Source: an archaeon (GTDB lineage: Archaea; Aenigmatarchaeota; Aenigmatarchaeia; QMZP01; JAFGSV01). Taken from it: DNA of 41,611 nucleotides. Made by a program: the position numbers and the translations under genes. Where the stretch lies: assembly GCA_028279705.1 (NCBI GenBank), contig JANQNF010000052.1, positions 1-41,611 of the forward strand, read 5' to 3'. This document shows, piece by piece, positions 18,524 through 27,188 of the stretch; positions within the stretch are counted from its first letter, which is position 1; each line of letters starts with the position of its first letter. The notes beneath the pieces were generated by a model. The model saw only the letters and a program-made list of their open reading frames with translations, did no database searches and was not told the origin of the DNA.

Positions 18524-19114
18524 TTAACCACCAAACACTATATTTGCGCGGTCGGCTAGTTTATCGATAATTCCACCATACCGGCCGCTGTTAGCCTGAT
18601 CAGACAGTTCTTTCACCTGCCGCTTCAACCCAGCGTTCTCTTCTTTCAATTTCTCGTAAGCATCCATTAACTCCGTCGCTCCTTCCACCATCAACTCCCG
18701 AACCTGTTCAATCCGTTGATCTGCTTGACCGAACTTCCCAACAAAATCACCCCTGATTGTAACAACTTCTTCCTTCTTCCGTTCCTCTCGCCACTCATCA
18801 CGTCGGTTTGGGTTTTTAGGCGCTGGTGTTTTCTTGGTCACTTGCATATCACCATTGTAATTCTTAAAAATAATCTCCGACCAACCTGGCCCCAGTAATT
18901 TCTCTAACTCTTGACTAAGTAAAACCGTTCTCGCCCCTACATCATTTCCAATCACGTAATGCCGAATGTAATGCAGATTACCTGTAAGCGTCCCCGTCGA
19001 AATCCCCGTCTCTTTAGCTACCCCGTCCCACGAAAGCGTGGACTCGTAGTAACGGGCAATTCCTTTAGCAATATCTTCCGGCTTATGCCATACTTTACGT
19101 CCTTTCCTACTCAT
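18524..19114 (-). CDS. Helix-turn-helix protein with coiled coil
   Basis: 196 aa from ATG 19114, overlapping the upstream stop as ATGAGTAG. N-terminus WHKPEDIAKGIARYYESTLSW, then GVAKETGISTGTLTGNLHYI, a helix-turn-helix. A long basic linker follows (KNPNRRDEWREERKKEE), and a coiled coil at 130-175 (LMDAYEKLKEENAGLKRQVK). Probably a DNA-binding regulator or architectural protein; no family named. Confidence 0.65.
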   Translation of the reverse strand: MSRKGRKVWHKPEDIAKGIARYYESTLSWDGVAKETGISTGTLTGNLHYIRHYVIGNDVGARTVLLSQELEKLLGPGWSEIIFKNYNGDMQVTKKTPAPKNPNRRDEWREERKKEEVVTIRGDFVGKFGQADQRIEQVRELMVEGATELMDAYEKLKEENAGLKRQVKELSDQANSGRYGGIIDKLADRANIVFGG

Positions 19115-19271
19115 TGCTTTCACCTCCCTTCATGGATTTGCGGTATAACCACAATGCTCTCCGTATAATCTCGGAACGACTCACCATCTCCTCCTCAGCG
19201 ACTTCTTTCAACCATCGCCATTCCTTCTTCGATATAACCAGTCCTACTCGTATCGTTTTAGTCCTCGCCAT
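19107..19271 (-). CDS. 54-aa ribbon-helix-helix DNA-binding protein
   Basis: Frame from ATG 19271 to TAG at 19107-19109. ARTKTIRVGLVISKKEWRWL (strand then helix 1) and MVSRSEIIRRALWLYRK (helix 2) are the hallmark of Arc/CopG-like ribbon-helix-helix repressors. It starts within the stop of the OB-like gene and ends in an ATGAGTAG overlap. Too short for most ORF cut-offs. A phage repressor or TA-like regulator. Confidence 0.7.
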   Translation of the reverse strand: MARTKTIRVGLVISKKEWRWLKEVAEEEMVSRSEIIRRALWLYRKSMKGGESNE

Positions 19272-19611
19272 CTTCTTCACCGTCACTTTCTACCTCACGA
19301 TGGTAAACGTCGTAATTCTTGTACTTAGCGCCCTGACGTCGATCACTTTTCTCCATCCCTAAATAGACAATCCGTACCTCTTCACCAATCGCTACGTTCC
19401 GCATCTTAGCATCAAGTACCGTACTACCCCAAACACCTAACACATTGTGATCAGGAGTCTCGACTTTATAAATAATCGACTTGTTGACTCCAACATTCGG
19501 TACAACCTCAACTAACAAACCCATTACTTCATCGCCTTCGTTTTCTGGCATCCAAGTCTCAGCCTCCGTTTCTTCTACCTTTTTCCACTCAGACACGGTA
19601 TTCACCTCCAT
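19258..19611 (-). CDS. OB-fold-like protein, ssDNA-binding candidate
   Basis: 117 aa. Beta-rich centre: WMPENEGDEVMGLLVEVV, NKSIIYKVET, LGVWGSTVLDAKM and EVRIVYLGMEKS, consistent with a five-stranded OB barrel as in phage single-strand DNA-binding-type proteins. The C-terminus is very acidic (EVESDGEEDGED), as in SSB tails that recruit partners. Assignment by eye only; a non-nucleic-acid OB protein is possible. Confidence 0.55.
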   Translation of the reverse strand: MEVNTVSEWKKVEETEAETWMPENEGDEVMGLLVEVVPNVGVNKSIIYKVETPDHNVLGVWGSTVLDAKMRNVAIGEEVRIVYLGMEKSDRRQGAKYKNYDVYHREVESDGEEDGED

Positions 19612-19681
19612 TCTTTGTTGTTTTAATAGTATCTAACATCATTTTCTTAATTATCGTGCGTTCTAGGCATATCACAGCGCT

Positions 19682-19957
19682 TCATCGCTTTTTCTTCCCT
19701 CTGTAGTGCGGGAAATTCTGACTCGGTTCCTGTACTTCCCGACTTTTATGTCCTTCACCAATCTCATCACTAATTCCATATGGCTTTAACTCGTTATCAA
19801 TTTCTCTTTGAACCTCATCACTCAAATCCCGATACACCTCTTCTATATCATCACCCTCCTCAATTATCACTGTTATACCTGCATGGATATCAACCGACGA
19901 GTAATTTGGTAATCCCACCTTGCGGTTTTTACCAATTGATATTTCTTTAACCTTCAT
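19682..19957 (-). CDS. Hypothetical protein (SSB-neighbour type)
   Basis: 91 aa from the second ATG at 19957, which has correct spacing to the Shine-Dalgarno AAGGAG; the ATG at 19963 is too close. Strand-rich start (KEISIGKNRKVGLPNYSSVDIHAG), helix IEEVYRDLSDEVQREIDNEL, then a basic tail ending YRGKKKR. This layout is common among phage proteins beside replication genes; function unknown. Confidence 0.65.
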   Translation of the reverse strand: MKVKEISIGKNRKVGLPNYSSVDIHAGITVIIEEGDDIEEVYRDLSDEVQREIDNELKPYGISDEIGEGHKSREVQEPSQNFPHYRGKKKR

Positions 19958-20246
19958 TTGCATCTCCTTCCAAGTGATCGCAGTTAAGACAGCGGTCGAT
20001 CTCCTTCACTGCCTCGTAATGCTCAGCGTCTTTGACTGCATCGTACACTTTTTGACATAAGGGACAGCGGATTACACCAAGCTCGTTAATGCACTCATTA
20101 CAGTAAACATAACCGTCCTGCTTGTTAAGCCAACCACAACCGCGACAAAGCGCAGCAGCACACTTGTAACAGTTCGTTACCACCTCTCCTGACCGATCAT
20201 CAGAATTAGCATATATACATTTGTGTTCCTGAAATTCCTGTACCAT
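19947..20246 (-). CDS. Multi-zinc-finger protein
   Basis: 99 aa with CYKC, CRGC, CNEC, CPLC and CLNC pairs plus a single Cys near the start: at least two, probably three zinc sites. The arrangement resembles treble-clef/RING-type proteins, like the cassette protein at 6996. The promoter at 20253-20281 places its ATG at +1. Role unknown; possibly nucleic-acid or protein binding. Confidence 0.65.
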   Translation of the reverse strand: MVQEFQEHKCIYANSDDRSGEVVTNCYKCAAALCRGCGWLNKQDGYVYCNECINELGVIRCPLCQKVYDAVKDAEHYEAVKEIDRCLNCDHLEGDANEG

Positions 20247-20248
20247 GA

Positions 20249-20791
20249 CTAAGTTATATCATATGTATGTAACTTTGTCAAGGGGAGGGGTAAGTTGTGT
20301 ACGTTGTCCATATATTTGACACCAACAAACTCCCATTTGTTGCTACGCTCATCGTATTTCGTGATGAGGATTGGTTTCTCTGGTCGGCCGTTTTCGTCTA
20401 GCTCTACCTGCTGGATTTCCTCTCGGAGGTCTGCCCAACTAGAAGAACGCGCGCGGTGCATCCAGTCATCTGCGTTTTTTACAGTTAGGTAGGGAGCAAT
20501 CATCCGCATCTTACTGCGCGGTATATCCTTATACTGGCTGTACTCCAACTCAAGCGACTCAAGGTGATTCAACGTGATGATGTACTTATCAACGGTGATG
20601 GGTTTGAGTGAGAGTTCTTCCTGGGCAAGGTAAGAATCCCAGGATTCGTAGCCAAGTGATTTATAACCAGTCATACATTTTAATTCACGGAGAAGAAAAA
20701 TCATTTGCCAGAAAGACTCAACGATGGACTTGCGGATCGTTTTAATTGACTTGTCGAGCTTGTGTGCGGTGTTTATTTGGACGGCACTCAT
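20249..20791 (-). CDS. Phage regulatory-type hypothetical protein
   Basis: 180 aa. A helical N-terminus (KTIRKSIVESFWQMIFLL), LKCMTGYKSLGYESWDSYLAQEELSL, IITLNHLESLELEYSQY, then IPRSKMRMIAPYL and ADDWMHRARSSSWADLREEI. The repeated helical motifs resemble phage/plasmid proteins with a modified helix-turn-helix used in control or replication, but I cannot name the family. No Shine-Dalgarno; a paired leader lies just upstream. It heads the middle operon. Confidence 0.6.
   Translation of the reverse strand: MSAVQINTAHKLDKSIKTIRKSIVESFWQMIFLLRELKCMTGYKSLGYESWDSYLAQEELSLKPITVDKYIITLNHLESLELEYSQYKDIPRSKMRMIAPYLTVKNADDWMHRARSSSWADLREEIQQVELDENGRPEKPILITKYDERSNKWEFVGVKYMDNVHNLPLPLTKLHTYDIT
20253..20281 (-). 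promoter_or_regulatory. Sigma70-type promoter, leaderless start
   Basis: TTGACA (20276-20281), exactly 17-bp spacer, TATAAC (20253-20258), and the ATG of the zinc protein starting at 20246, 6 nt past the -10. The best-matching promoter in the window. Confidence 0.7.
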
Positions 20792-20800
20792 CGCTTTGGT

Positions 20801-20840
20801 GGGGCGAGGTTTGGTACAGGGTAGTATGAGGCCTCACCCC
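20801..20840 (-). promoter_or_regulatory. Stem in the leader of the 20791 gene
   Basis: GGGGCGAGG (20801-20809) pairs with CCTCACCCC (20832-20840), eight Watson-Crick pairs and one that is a G-U wobble in the minus-strand RNA. The stem ends 9 nt from the start codon, which has no Shine-Dalgarno. A TGAGGCCTCA palindrome (20827-20836) overlaps it. Confidence 0.45.
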
Positions 20841-20922
20841 AGTAACTATTCTATCATAGCATATCTCCAAAGCGTAATCCTTAGAACCTAAACCACTGGA
20901 AAAATATATTATATCACGGGCG

Positions 20923-22947
20923 TTAATACTTCGCTTGACCCTCTTCAGGTGCTCCAACATCACCCGTCATCTTATGGGTCACACCCCTGCGCAGCCATTC
21001 ACGAAGTGCGTTTACTGTTTGTGGTGCTTGTACATCCCCTGCTTTATACATTGCTCGCATACCTGCTGGTGTTTGGAGCGTCCTCTCTCCTAATATAGCA
21101 GCCAAAACCACCGCGGGTTTCTGCCAATCCCCAGCAGCAACACCGTAGATTCCCGCACCACCTAAGGCTAACCATTCCCACATTTTTATCCGATTAATGA
21201 ACGGCACCTTTTCCTCCGCCTTGCCTGCCCCTTCCAGAATCGTCATTAAGAATGATTGTTCTTTTAATATGTTTTTAGCAGCAGGAGTTTGACGCCGTAT
21301 TTGTCTAAAAATTCCAGCCATTTCTTGATATGCTTGACTTTTGCCCTTCAGCTCTGGGATATTCCTTAAATCATTGTAATATCTATTAAATAATTGCCCC
21401 AGCCGCGTCACGTCCTCTCCGTCAATGCCCTGTGCCGTGTTTAATTTATTTATAGCATCACCAACAATTACGGCATCTGCTCGCTGATTACCTTTAACCA
21501 AATCCGAACGCAACATTCTCAATGTAGACATATTCATCTTTGACGCATCAGGTATCTCCTCAATTAACTCAATTGCCCCCTCCGCCATTTCCCCCGTCCC
21601 AAGCGTACCCTTCGTTAAAAAGTCAGTAAAAGACTCTATTCCCCCCTCACCACCTGTGCCACCAGTTGCGTGAACAAAGTTCTCCCATCTCTTGAACAAA
21701 GCCGGATTGGTTTCCTCTAAAACTTCAGTCAAAGCACCTTGCACACTTTCAATACGTCCCATCTCTAACGCCACTTCCGCGGATTGCCTTTCAAGCGGAT
21801 TATCTATCTTATCAAGATGCCTCCTCAATTCGTTGGCAAACTCAAACCTATCTTGCTCAAGCACAATGTCTTCGATCTGAAGCGGCTTATCTAAATCTAA
21901 CGGCGTGTTATCCATCTCGTCACTCAAGCCAAGCATCTTCCTATTAACCGTTTTAATCCATTTCTTCCACGAAGGATCATCAAACTTTTCGATTGCCTGC
22001 CTAGCTAATTTCTCTGACGCCCTCCGTGGGTCTAACTTACCCCGCATTAGATTAACCGCGTAGTGCTTAACCCGATTTGCAGCCCACCCCAAGCTCTCAG
22101 TACCAGTCTTTACCCCAGCCGAAAAAGCTGCACCCGTTGCTGTTCCAGCCACAGTTCCCGTTAACCATTTCGTCAAATCCTCTCCAGACATCTCCGTTTC
22201 ACCCCTCATTAGTCGGCTTGGCCATAATTGTTCTGGTGAAACAGGTAAATTCTCTGGCCTCGTCACCGAGCTAACAAACCCACTGTAAGCACCCCGTAAT
22301 GCCTGAGCACCAATTCGTTGCTTGGCTGTACCCAACGTCTTACCGCCAAGCGTCTCTAGCATTTTACCGCCCTTACCCGCTACTGGGGCGGTGAATAGTG
22401 GACGAACTGCTTGCTCTGCAGCTTGTGCTCCTGTTAATAAACGACCACTACCACCACTTACGGATGTTGGTAACGGCATATAAGAAACCGCTTCTCCGAT
22501 CGTGCCGACCATTTGCTGTCCTAGTGTCGGCTTGGCCATAAGTGTTTCGCGAGTCTGCCGGACTGGTTCACCATAGGCTTGTTGGAATTGTGTTTGACGC
22601 TGTTGGGCTAGGTCTAAAAATCGCTGACGACTCGCCTCGTCTGATGCACCCTGAGCCTGTCCTAATAAATCACGCACCTGCTGCTCCATCTGAGGACGAG
22701 CACGATCTGCTGCCCCTACCTGTCTGCCCATCCCAAGGAACTCCCCCATCGTTTCACCAAGGCGCTTGCTTTGAGGCGCAAGGAAATCAACTATACCCAT
22801 CGACTCTTGAGGTTCAGAAGAAGTCGCAGGAATTTGATGGGGAGCCACCGTACCACCAACCTGCTCATAGAGCATTGGGTTAAAGTTCTCTTCTGGCATC
22901 ATTCCCGTTTCGCCAGTTGTTTTTTTGCGCACTCGTATATAAGCCAT
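20923..22947 (-). CDS. Large virion-associated protein (ejection/internal protein candidate)
   Basis: 674 aa, no known domain. A Gln/Ala-rich, coiled-coil-like region (about 60-140), glycine-rich stretches, a long helical middle, and one hydrophobic segment near the end (LALGGAGIYGVAAGDW...VVLAAILG, about 595-622). In short-tailed phages the genes after the fibres often encode internal virion or ejection proteins that enter the cell with the DNA; position and composition fit this. No lysozyme or transglycosylase motif visible. Confidence 0.65.
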   Translation of the reverse strand: MAYIRVRKKTTGETGMMPEENFNPMLYEQVGGTVAPHQIPATSSEPQESMGIVDFLAPQSKRLGETMGEFLGMGRQVGAADRARPQMEQQVRDLLGQAQGASDEASRQRFLDLAQQRQTQFQQAYGEPVRQTRETLMAKPTLGQQMVGTIGEAVSYMPLPTSVSGGSGRLLTGAQAAEQAVRPLFTAPVAGKGGKMLETLGGKTLGTAKQRIGAQALRGAYSGFVSSVTRPENLPVSPEQLWPSRLMRGETEMSGEDLTKWLTGTVAGTATGAAFSAGVKTGTESLGWAANRVKHYAVNLMRGKLDPRRASEKLARQAIEKFDDPSWKKWIKTVNRKMLGLSDEMDNTPLDLDKPLQIEDIVLEQDRFEFANELRRHLDKIDNPLERQSAEVALEMGRIESVQGALTEVLEETNPALFKRWENFVHATGGTGGEGGIESFTDFLTKGTLGTGEMAEGAIELIEEIPDASKMNMSTLRMLRSDLVKGNQRADAVIVGDAINKLNTAQGIDGEDVTRLGQLFNRYYNDLRNIPELKGKSQAYQEMAGIFRQIRRQTPAAKNILKEQSFLMTILEGAGKAEEKVPFINRIKMWEWLALGGAGIYGVAAGDWQKPAVVLAAILGERTLQTPAGMRAMYKAGDVQAPQTVNALREWLRRGVTHKMTGDVGAPEEGQAKY

Positions 22948-22949
22948 GA

Positions 22950-24002
22950 TTAAAACCTCGGTTCTGTTATCCCTACACCAATATTTTCACCACTTGAACC
23001 AAACTCGAATGTGCTCGAATCGGAAATAAACCCATCATCCTCAAATCCGTAAATCCGTCCGTACTCCCGCATGTTCAGCTCGTTATATTTCTGAACAAGA
23101 TCACTCCGATAATTCTCCAGCGCCTTGATATTGTCTATCGTCCTGTCAGTAAACTCAGGCACATATTCACGCAGTATTTCCTTTTCACTTTCAGTCAGTG
23201 CCTTACCACCTACCTCGAACATCGACTCCGCTGTTATCTTCCCAAGTCGTGTCCTAAAATCAACTACCTGCCCATGCTCCTGACCGCCAGGGACGTCAAC
23301 AATTCCGCCTAACCACGTCTGTAGTTTCTTGGTTGGCCCCGTTTTCACCTCACCAGATTTCAACTCTCGGATCAATTCATCGATCTTGGCGATATTAGTA
23401 ATTTCATCATTAATAGTAGCGCTCCATTCCTGCTCCATTTCTGCCTCCTCTGCTTCTTTCTCCTTCTCCCACCTTGCCTCAGCAATCGCACGAGTATTTG
23501 CCATCTGCTCACGAGCTATCTGTGCTTGTTGATCTGCCTGACGCGCCCTCTCTGCTAATTCAAACTCACCAAACATGTTCTGGTAAGAGGTCTGCGCGCC
23601 TTGGGCTGCGGCAAATGCTCGTTCTCCCTCTGCCTCAATCCCTCGCTTCGCCATCTCGATGATATCCGTGACGCGCTGTTTGCGAGCATCGATCTGGTCG
23701 GTTACACCTGAAAGCTGGCCCATGATCCCTGCCCTACGCTGTGTCATCAAGTTGAGACGCTGGTAAGGATCAACACCAACGTAAGACTCCCGCATCTCGG
23801 CTGGCGCCGCCACGTACTCTTTGCGCAACTCTGACGCCTGTTTCTCCAACATACCCGTACCGCGCTCGGCTGCCCGTTGACGCAACCTGTCACGGATTCG
23901 GTTAACTAACTCACTGCCCGCACCAGCGTATTTCTCGTGCTCTTTATAGGCACTTTCTACTTTTGCTCGCGATTGTGCTAGTTGTGACTCTGTTATCGGC
24001 AT
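22950..24002 (-). CDS. Coiled-coil virion protein candidate
   Basis: 350 aa, rich in Ala, Glu, Arg and Gln, mostly long helices (QSRAKVESAYKEHEKYAGAG, RARQADQQAQIAREQM, EKEKEAEEAEMEQEW), with a more globular C-terminus (LTESEKEILREYVPEFTDRT). Third of the three long proteins at the end of the structural operon; likely an ejection or internal head protein. The ATG lies about 8 nt past a TGATACACT extended -10-like word. Confidence 0.6.
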   Translation of the reverse strand: MPITESQLAQSRAKVESAYKEHEKYAGAGSELVNRIRDRLRQRAAERGTGMLEKQASELRKEYVAAPAEMRESYVGVDPYQRLNLMTQRRAGIMGQLSGVTDQIDARKQRVTDIIEMAKRGIEAEGERAFAAAQGAQTSYQNMFGEFELAERARQADQQAQIAREQMANTRAIAEARWEKEKEAEEAEMEQEWSATINDEITNIAKIDELIRELKSGEVKTGPTKKLQTWLGGIVDVPGGQEHGQVVDFRTRLGKITAESMFEVGGKALTESEKEILREYVPEFTDRTIDNIKALENYRSDLVQKYNELNMREYGRIYGFEDDGFISDSSTFEFGSSGENIGVGITEPRF

Positions 24003-24020
24003 AATATTAGTGTATCATTT

Positions 24021-25166
24021 TTATGTTTTCTTCTTCTTTTTCTGCGTGTTTTGTGAACCCGTCGTTGCTGTCCCCTCAGCGCCTTTTATTGTCTGTCCGT
24101 GTAGCATCGTAAAGTCCTCGCGTCGTCGCTTCCTCTCCGCTTCGATCTCCGTCATCAGTAAGGTTTCGCGCTGACTCTTAATATCAGCCCGTTGCTCCTT
24201 ACCATGCCAACCAACCTGTCTCGGTTTATTAACATCACCGTATTTACGTTCACCCGCCGCCTTCTGTCTTTTTGCAATATCCATTTCAACCTTACGATTC
24301 TGTAACACTCCTTCCCGCGCTACTTTCGCCCGCTTAAGATCATAGTGAGCCTCCGTCTTCGCTGCTTGACGAGCAACATCACGTTCGCGACGTATCTCGC
24401 CTAACTCAGCCTGGCGCCCTTCCACTACATCCTCCATGTGACGAAGCATCACTCCACTAAACCCACGGCCGCGATCAAGTTCAGTTTCTTCCGTCTTCTC
24501 ATATTTCTCTGCCCACCGACGCTTAGCTTCACCTAAAGAAAACTGGGTCTGCCCCTTAATATTAGCTAACTTCTGGCGTAATTCCTCCTCGGTTTGTGCC
24601 TTTGTAATACTAATCTTCTGTAGTTTCTGTGACGCCTCTGCCATTAATCGGCGTTTACTTGCCTCGAAATCATCCTGCGTTGCAATTTTCCCTTCGCGAA
24701 TTTGCCGATCAAGGATATCGTATTTATCCTGAACATATTTCTGGAAGTTAGGATCATTTAAAATGGCCTCGCGCACTGCCTCTTCATCAAACTCGAATAC
24801 ACCAATGTCAGAGAGCGCTTCTTCCTCCGCACCAATCATCCCTTCAACTAAATCAGTGACCAAATCCTCTACCTCACCAAGCATCGAGTCTCGATCGGTT
24901 GGGAGTGCGTTTACCTCTTTATTCTTAATACGGTTATACTCACGGGTGATCTCTTGGGGTTTCCAGCCAAGACTTTGAAGAAATTGCTGGCGCTGTTCAC
25001 GAGACGCGGGTTTTTGCCCACGGATGTCTTCGAGTAACGCCTGCATGGATAACTTGCCCGCCTCAGCCTTCTGGATAATAGCGGGATCAGGGTCACGACC
25101 CAACACAACTCGGTAACGATGGAAAACGTCACCTACATTAACTTTTTGTTTTAAGTCTACCGCCAT
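24021..25166 (-). CDS. Highly charged coiled-coil virion protein candidate
   Basis: 381 aa. Globular start (VNVGDVFHRYRVVLGRDPDPA), then a continuous coiled coil of about 200 residues rich in Arg, Glu and Gln, ending in a Lys run (TQKKKKKT). Likely an internal/ejection protein. Preceded by the 13-mer TACGATATATATA shared with the lysis block. Confidence 0.6.
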   Translation of the reverse strand: MAVDLKQKVNVGDVFHRYRVVLGRDPDPAIIQKAEAGKLSMQALLEDIRGQKPASREQRQQFLQSLGWKPQEITREYNRIKNKEVNALPTDRDSMLGEVEDLVTDLVEGMIGAEEEALSDIGVFEFDEEAVREAILNDPNFQKYVQDKYDILDRQIREGKIATQDDFEASKRRLMAEASQKLQKISITKAQTEEELRQKLANIKGQTQFSLGEAKRRWAEKYEKTEETELDRGRGFSGVMLRHMEDVVEGRQAELGEIRRERDVARQAAKTEAHYDLKRAKVAREGVLQNRKVEMDIAKRQKAAGERKYGDVNKPRQVGWHGKEQRADIKSQRETLLMTEIEAERKRRREDFTMLHGQTIKGAEGTATTGSQNTQKKKKKT

Positions 25167-25168
25167 CT

Positions 25169-25186
25169 TATATATATCGTATCATT
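25169..25186 (-). promoter_or_regulatory. Extended -10 candidate before the 25166 gene
   Basis: Minus strand TGATACGAT followed by ATATATAAG and the ATG. Its TACGATATATATA equals the sequence before the lysis gene at 12061. No clear -35. Confidence 0.35.
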
Positions 25187-25193
25187 TTTTTAC

Positions 25194-27188
25194 TCATTTT
25201 TGCATTAATTGGTCTTCCAGGTTCTTGACTTTCTCACTTAACTCCTGTACTGCCTTAACTAACGGCGCAACGAATTCCCCGTAACGTAGCCCGTAACGAC
25301 CCGTCTCCTCGTCTTTAATTAAACCTGCAAAATCCTTACCATCAAGGATTTCCTCAACGTCTTGAGCGACTAATCCGTAATGATAACGTTTCTTTCTCTT
25401 CCAGCGATAACTTACTGGACGCAACTGATTAACAAAATCCAGCCCAAGGTCACTGTCCTTAATCGATGTTTTTAGAGTACGATCTGACGACTGAATCGTA
25501 GTATTTGTCGCCCATATATCATCCCACCTAGCTAAAGAGCCACCAAGATCATATTGGTCATCGGTGTCAGGCTTCATATTATTCCCTGCAATTCCAATTA
25601 CAATGTCACCGTTATTAGAATCAATCACAAAATCCGTGTCATTATGGTAAAGCTGTGCATTTTTATCGTTCCCATCGCTGTACAAGTACAATCTCTCACC
25701 ATCCCTAACCTGTGCGTCCACCTTAAACTGAAATTGACCACTGCCCGCAGTTAATAGAAGTGTATTGTCTCCATAAAGCTCAAACTCACCATCACTCGTT
25801 ATATCTATGGTTATATCATCATTCTCGTTACCCCGTGTTCCGTTTCCAAACTCAATTGCAGAACCGCCCGAAGACGTGATGCGCTGACCATTTGCCATCG
25901 CAAGAGTACTCTCAGCCGTAATCGTCTCGGTCGCGTATAGTTTCGTGTCAAACTTTACACCGTCCTCATAACCAACCTGTCCCCACCGTATATACTCGCT
26001 ATTACCACCAATCTCTAACTTACCACCACCATAGAAAGTAACGTAACCCCCTGCCACACCTGAATCAGAAATATACGCTGTTTTACCTGAATTAAAATAG
26101 ATATTGGCGTCATCGCCATAAAAGTCTAAACTATTGCCGTCAAGATTTGCGACAAGCCCTGACGCACTATAGATTTTCAAAGCATCACTTGAAATTTCCG
26201 TTCTAGCCCCAGACCCAGACGATTGAATCGTTGCGGACGTAGCAGTTAAATCTCCGTCTTTAGTTACCCGAAATGGTGCGGTGTTCTTATTCCCATGGGT
26301 TGACCCCGCGTATATCGCCACGGTGTTTGACCCCCACTGAGAAGTAAGCCCAACTTGATCTGCTGCCGTTGCAATTGAACGCACACGGATAATTCCCCCA
26401 CTCGCATCACTAAGCATCTCAGTGCGATAGTCCCCAACATCTTTTCGCAAATTGTCGGAGTTGATTGCCCACCCCGCAATTGTTCCCGAATCTGCGGTTA
26501 AATTACCAGTAATGTTCAATGACGAACCATCCCACGTTAATTTATCCCCCGCATCATTTCCGATTGAGAATTTATAAGCAGCTCCCGTGTATCCCAACCA
26601 GTAGCCCGTTCCCGTATCATAATCGGTCTGACCACCCTTAATGTGACCTGCGGCGTTCATGGTAAGCGACTCGTCTACAGTGAGCGTTCCCGTGTTTGCT
26701 GCTAGTACATCAAGCTGGTTCCCCTGAATATTGTTTGCGGTTATGTCTGTGACAACTAACCCCGCTGCTGTCGTTGGAACAATCTGGCAACTTTTCCCTG
26801 CCGCGCCTTCCTGTACAATCGCGATTAATGTTTTCAGATCATCGATCGCCACTGAGGGATCGGTTGTTGTCTGAAGCGCCCCCTTAATTCCCGCGTCATA
26901 ATACACATAAGTTGTCGCACTAATATCTCCCGTATTGCCCGCAGCAATCGTTTCCGTCACTACACCATCAGCAAAATTAATCGTTCCCTGCGTCCATGCC
27001 GCCGTGTCATTGTCGGTTGAGGAAAACTCAATGTCGGTAGTAAACCTAAGATAGTTACCAATGTGTTTTGCTGCGAGTGAGCCTTTAGGCAACACAGAAC
27101 CTATATCCGCCCGCGTCATCGGAGGCGGATATGTCGGAGTTAACCTCCGCTGATAAAAACCATCGTATCCATAATCAGCTATGTTCAT
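25194..27188 (-). CDS. Tail fibre/spike with C-terminal S74 intramolecular chaperone
   Basis: 664 aa. The N-terminal 130 residues are a probable virion-binding domain with TTYVYYDAGIKGALQ; the middle (130-550) is repetitive beta structure rich in Gly, Asp, Ser and Thr, typical of trimeric fibres. The last 98 residues are an S74 peptidase domain: SSDRTLKTSIKD (567-578, catalytic Ser/Lys), NQLRPVSYRWK, YHYGLVAQDVEEIL, and YGEFVAPLVKAVQEL. This chaperone helps the trimer fold and then cleaves itself off. A receptor-binding fibre; overlaps the next gene upstream by 4 bp. Confidence 0.9.
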   Translation of the reverse strand: MNIADYGYDGFYQRRLTPTYPPPMTRADIGSVLPKGSLAAKHIGNYLRFTTDIEFSSTDNDTAAWTQGTINFADGVVTETIAAGNTGDISATTYVYYDAGIKGALQTTTDPSVAIDDLKTLIAIVQEGAAGKSCQIVPTTAAGLVVTDITANNIQGNQLDVLAANTGTLTVDESLTMNAAGHIKGGQTDYDTGTGYWLGYTGAAYKFSIGNDAGDKLTWDGSSLNITGNLTADSGTIAGWAINSDNLRKDVGDYRTEMLSDASGGIIRVRSIATAADQVGLTSQWGSNTVAIYAGSTHGNKNTAPFRVTKDGDLTATSATIQSSGSGARTEISSDALKIYSASGLVANLDGNSLDFYGDDANIYFNSGKTAYISDSGVAGGYVTFYGGGKLEIGGNSEYIRWGQVGYEDGVKFDTKLYATETITAESTLAMANGQRITSSGGSAIEFGNGTRGNENDDITIDITSDGEFELYGDNTLLLTAGSGQFQFKVDAQVRDGERLYLYSDGNDKNAQLYHNDTDFVIDSNNGDIVIGIAGNNMKPDTDDQYDLGGSLARWDDIWATNTTIQSSDRTLKTSIKDSDLGLDFVNQLRPVSYRWKRKKRYHYGLVAQDVEEILDGKDFAGLIKDEETGRYGLRYGEFVAPLVKAVQELSEKVKNLEDQLMQK

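Noticed and set aside
20742-20963. 73-codon minus-strand frame
   Set aside because: It overlaps both the large virion gene end and the start of the 20791 gene and has no protein-like pattern.
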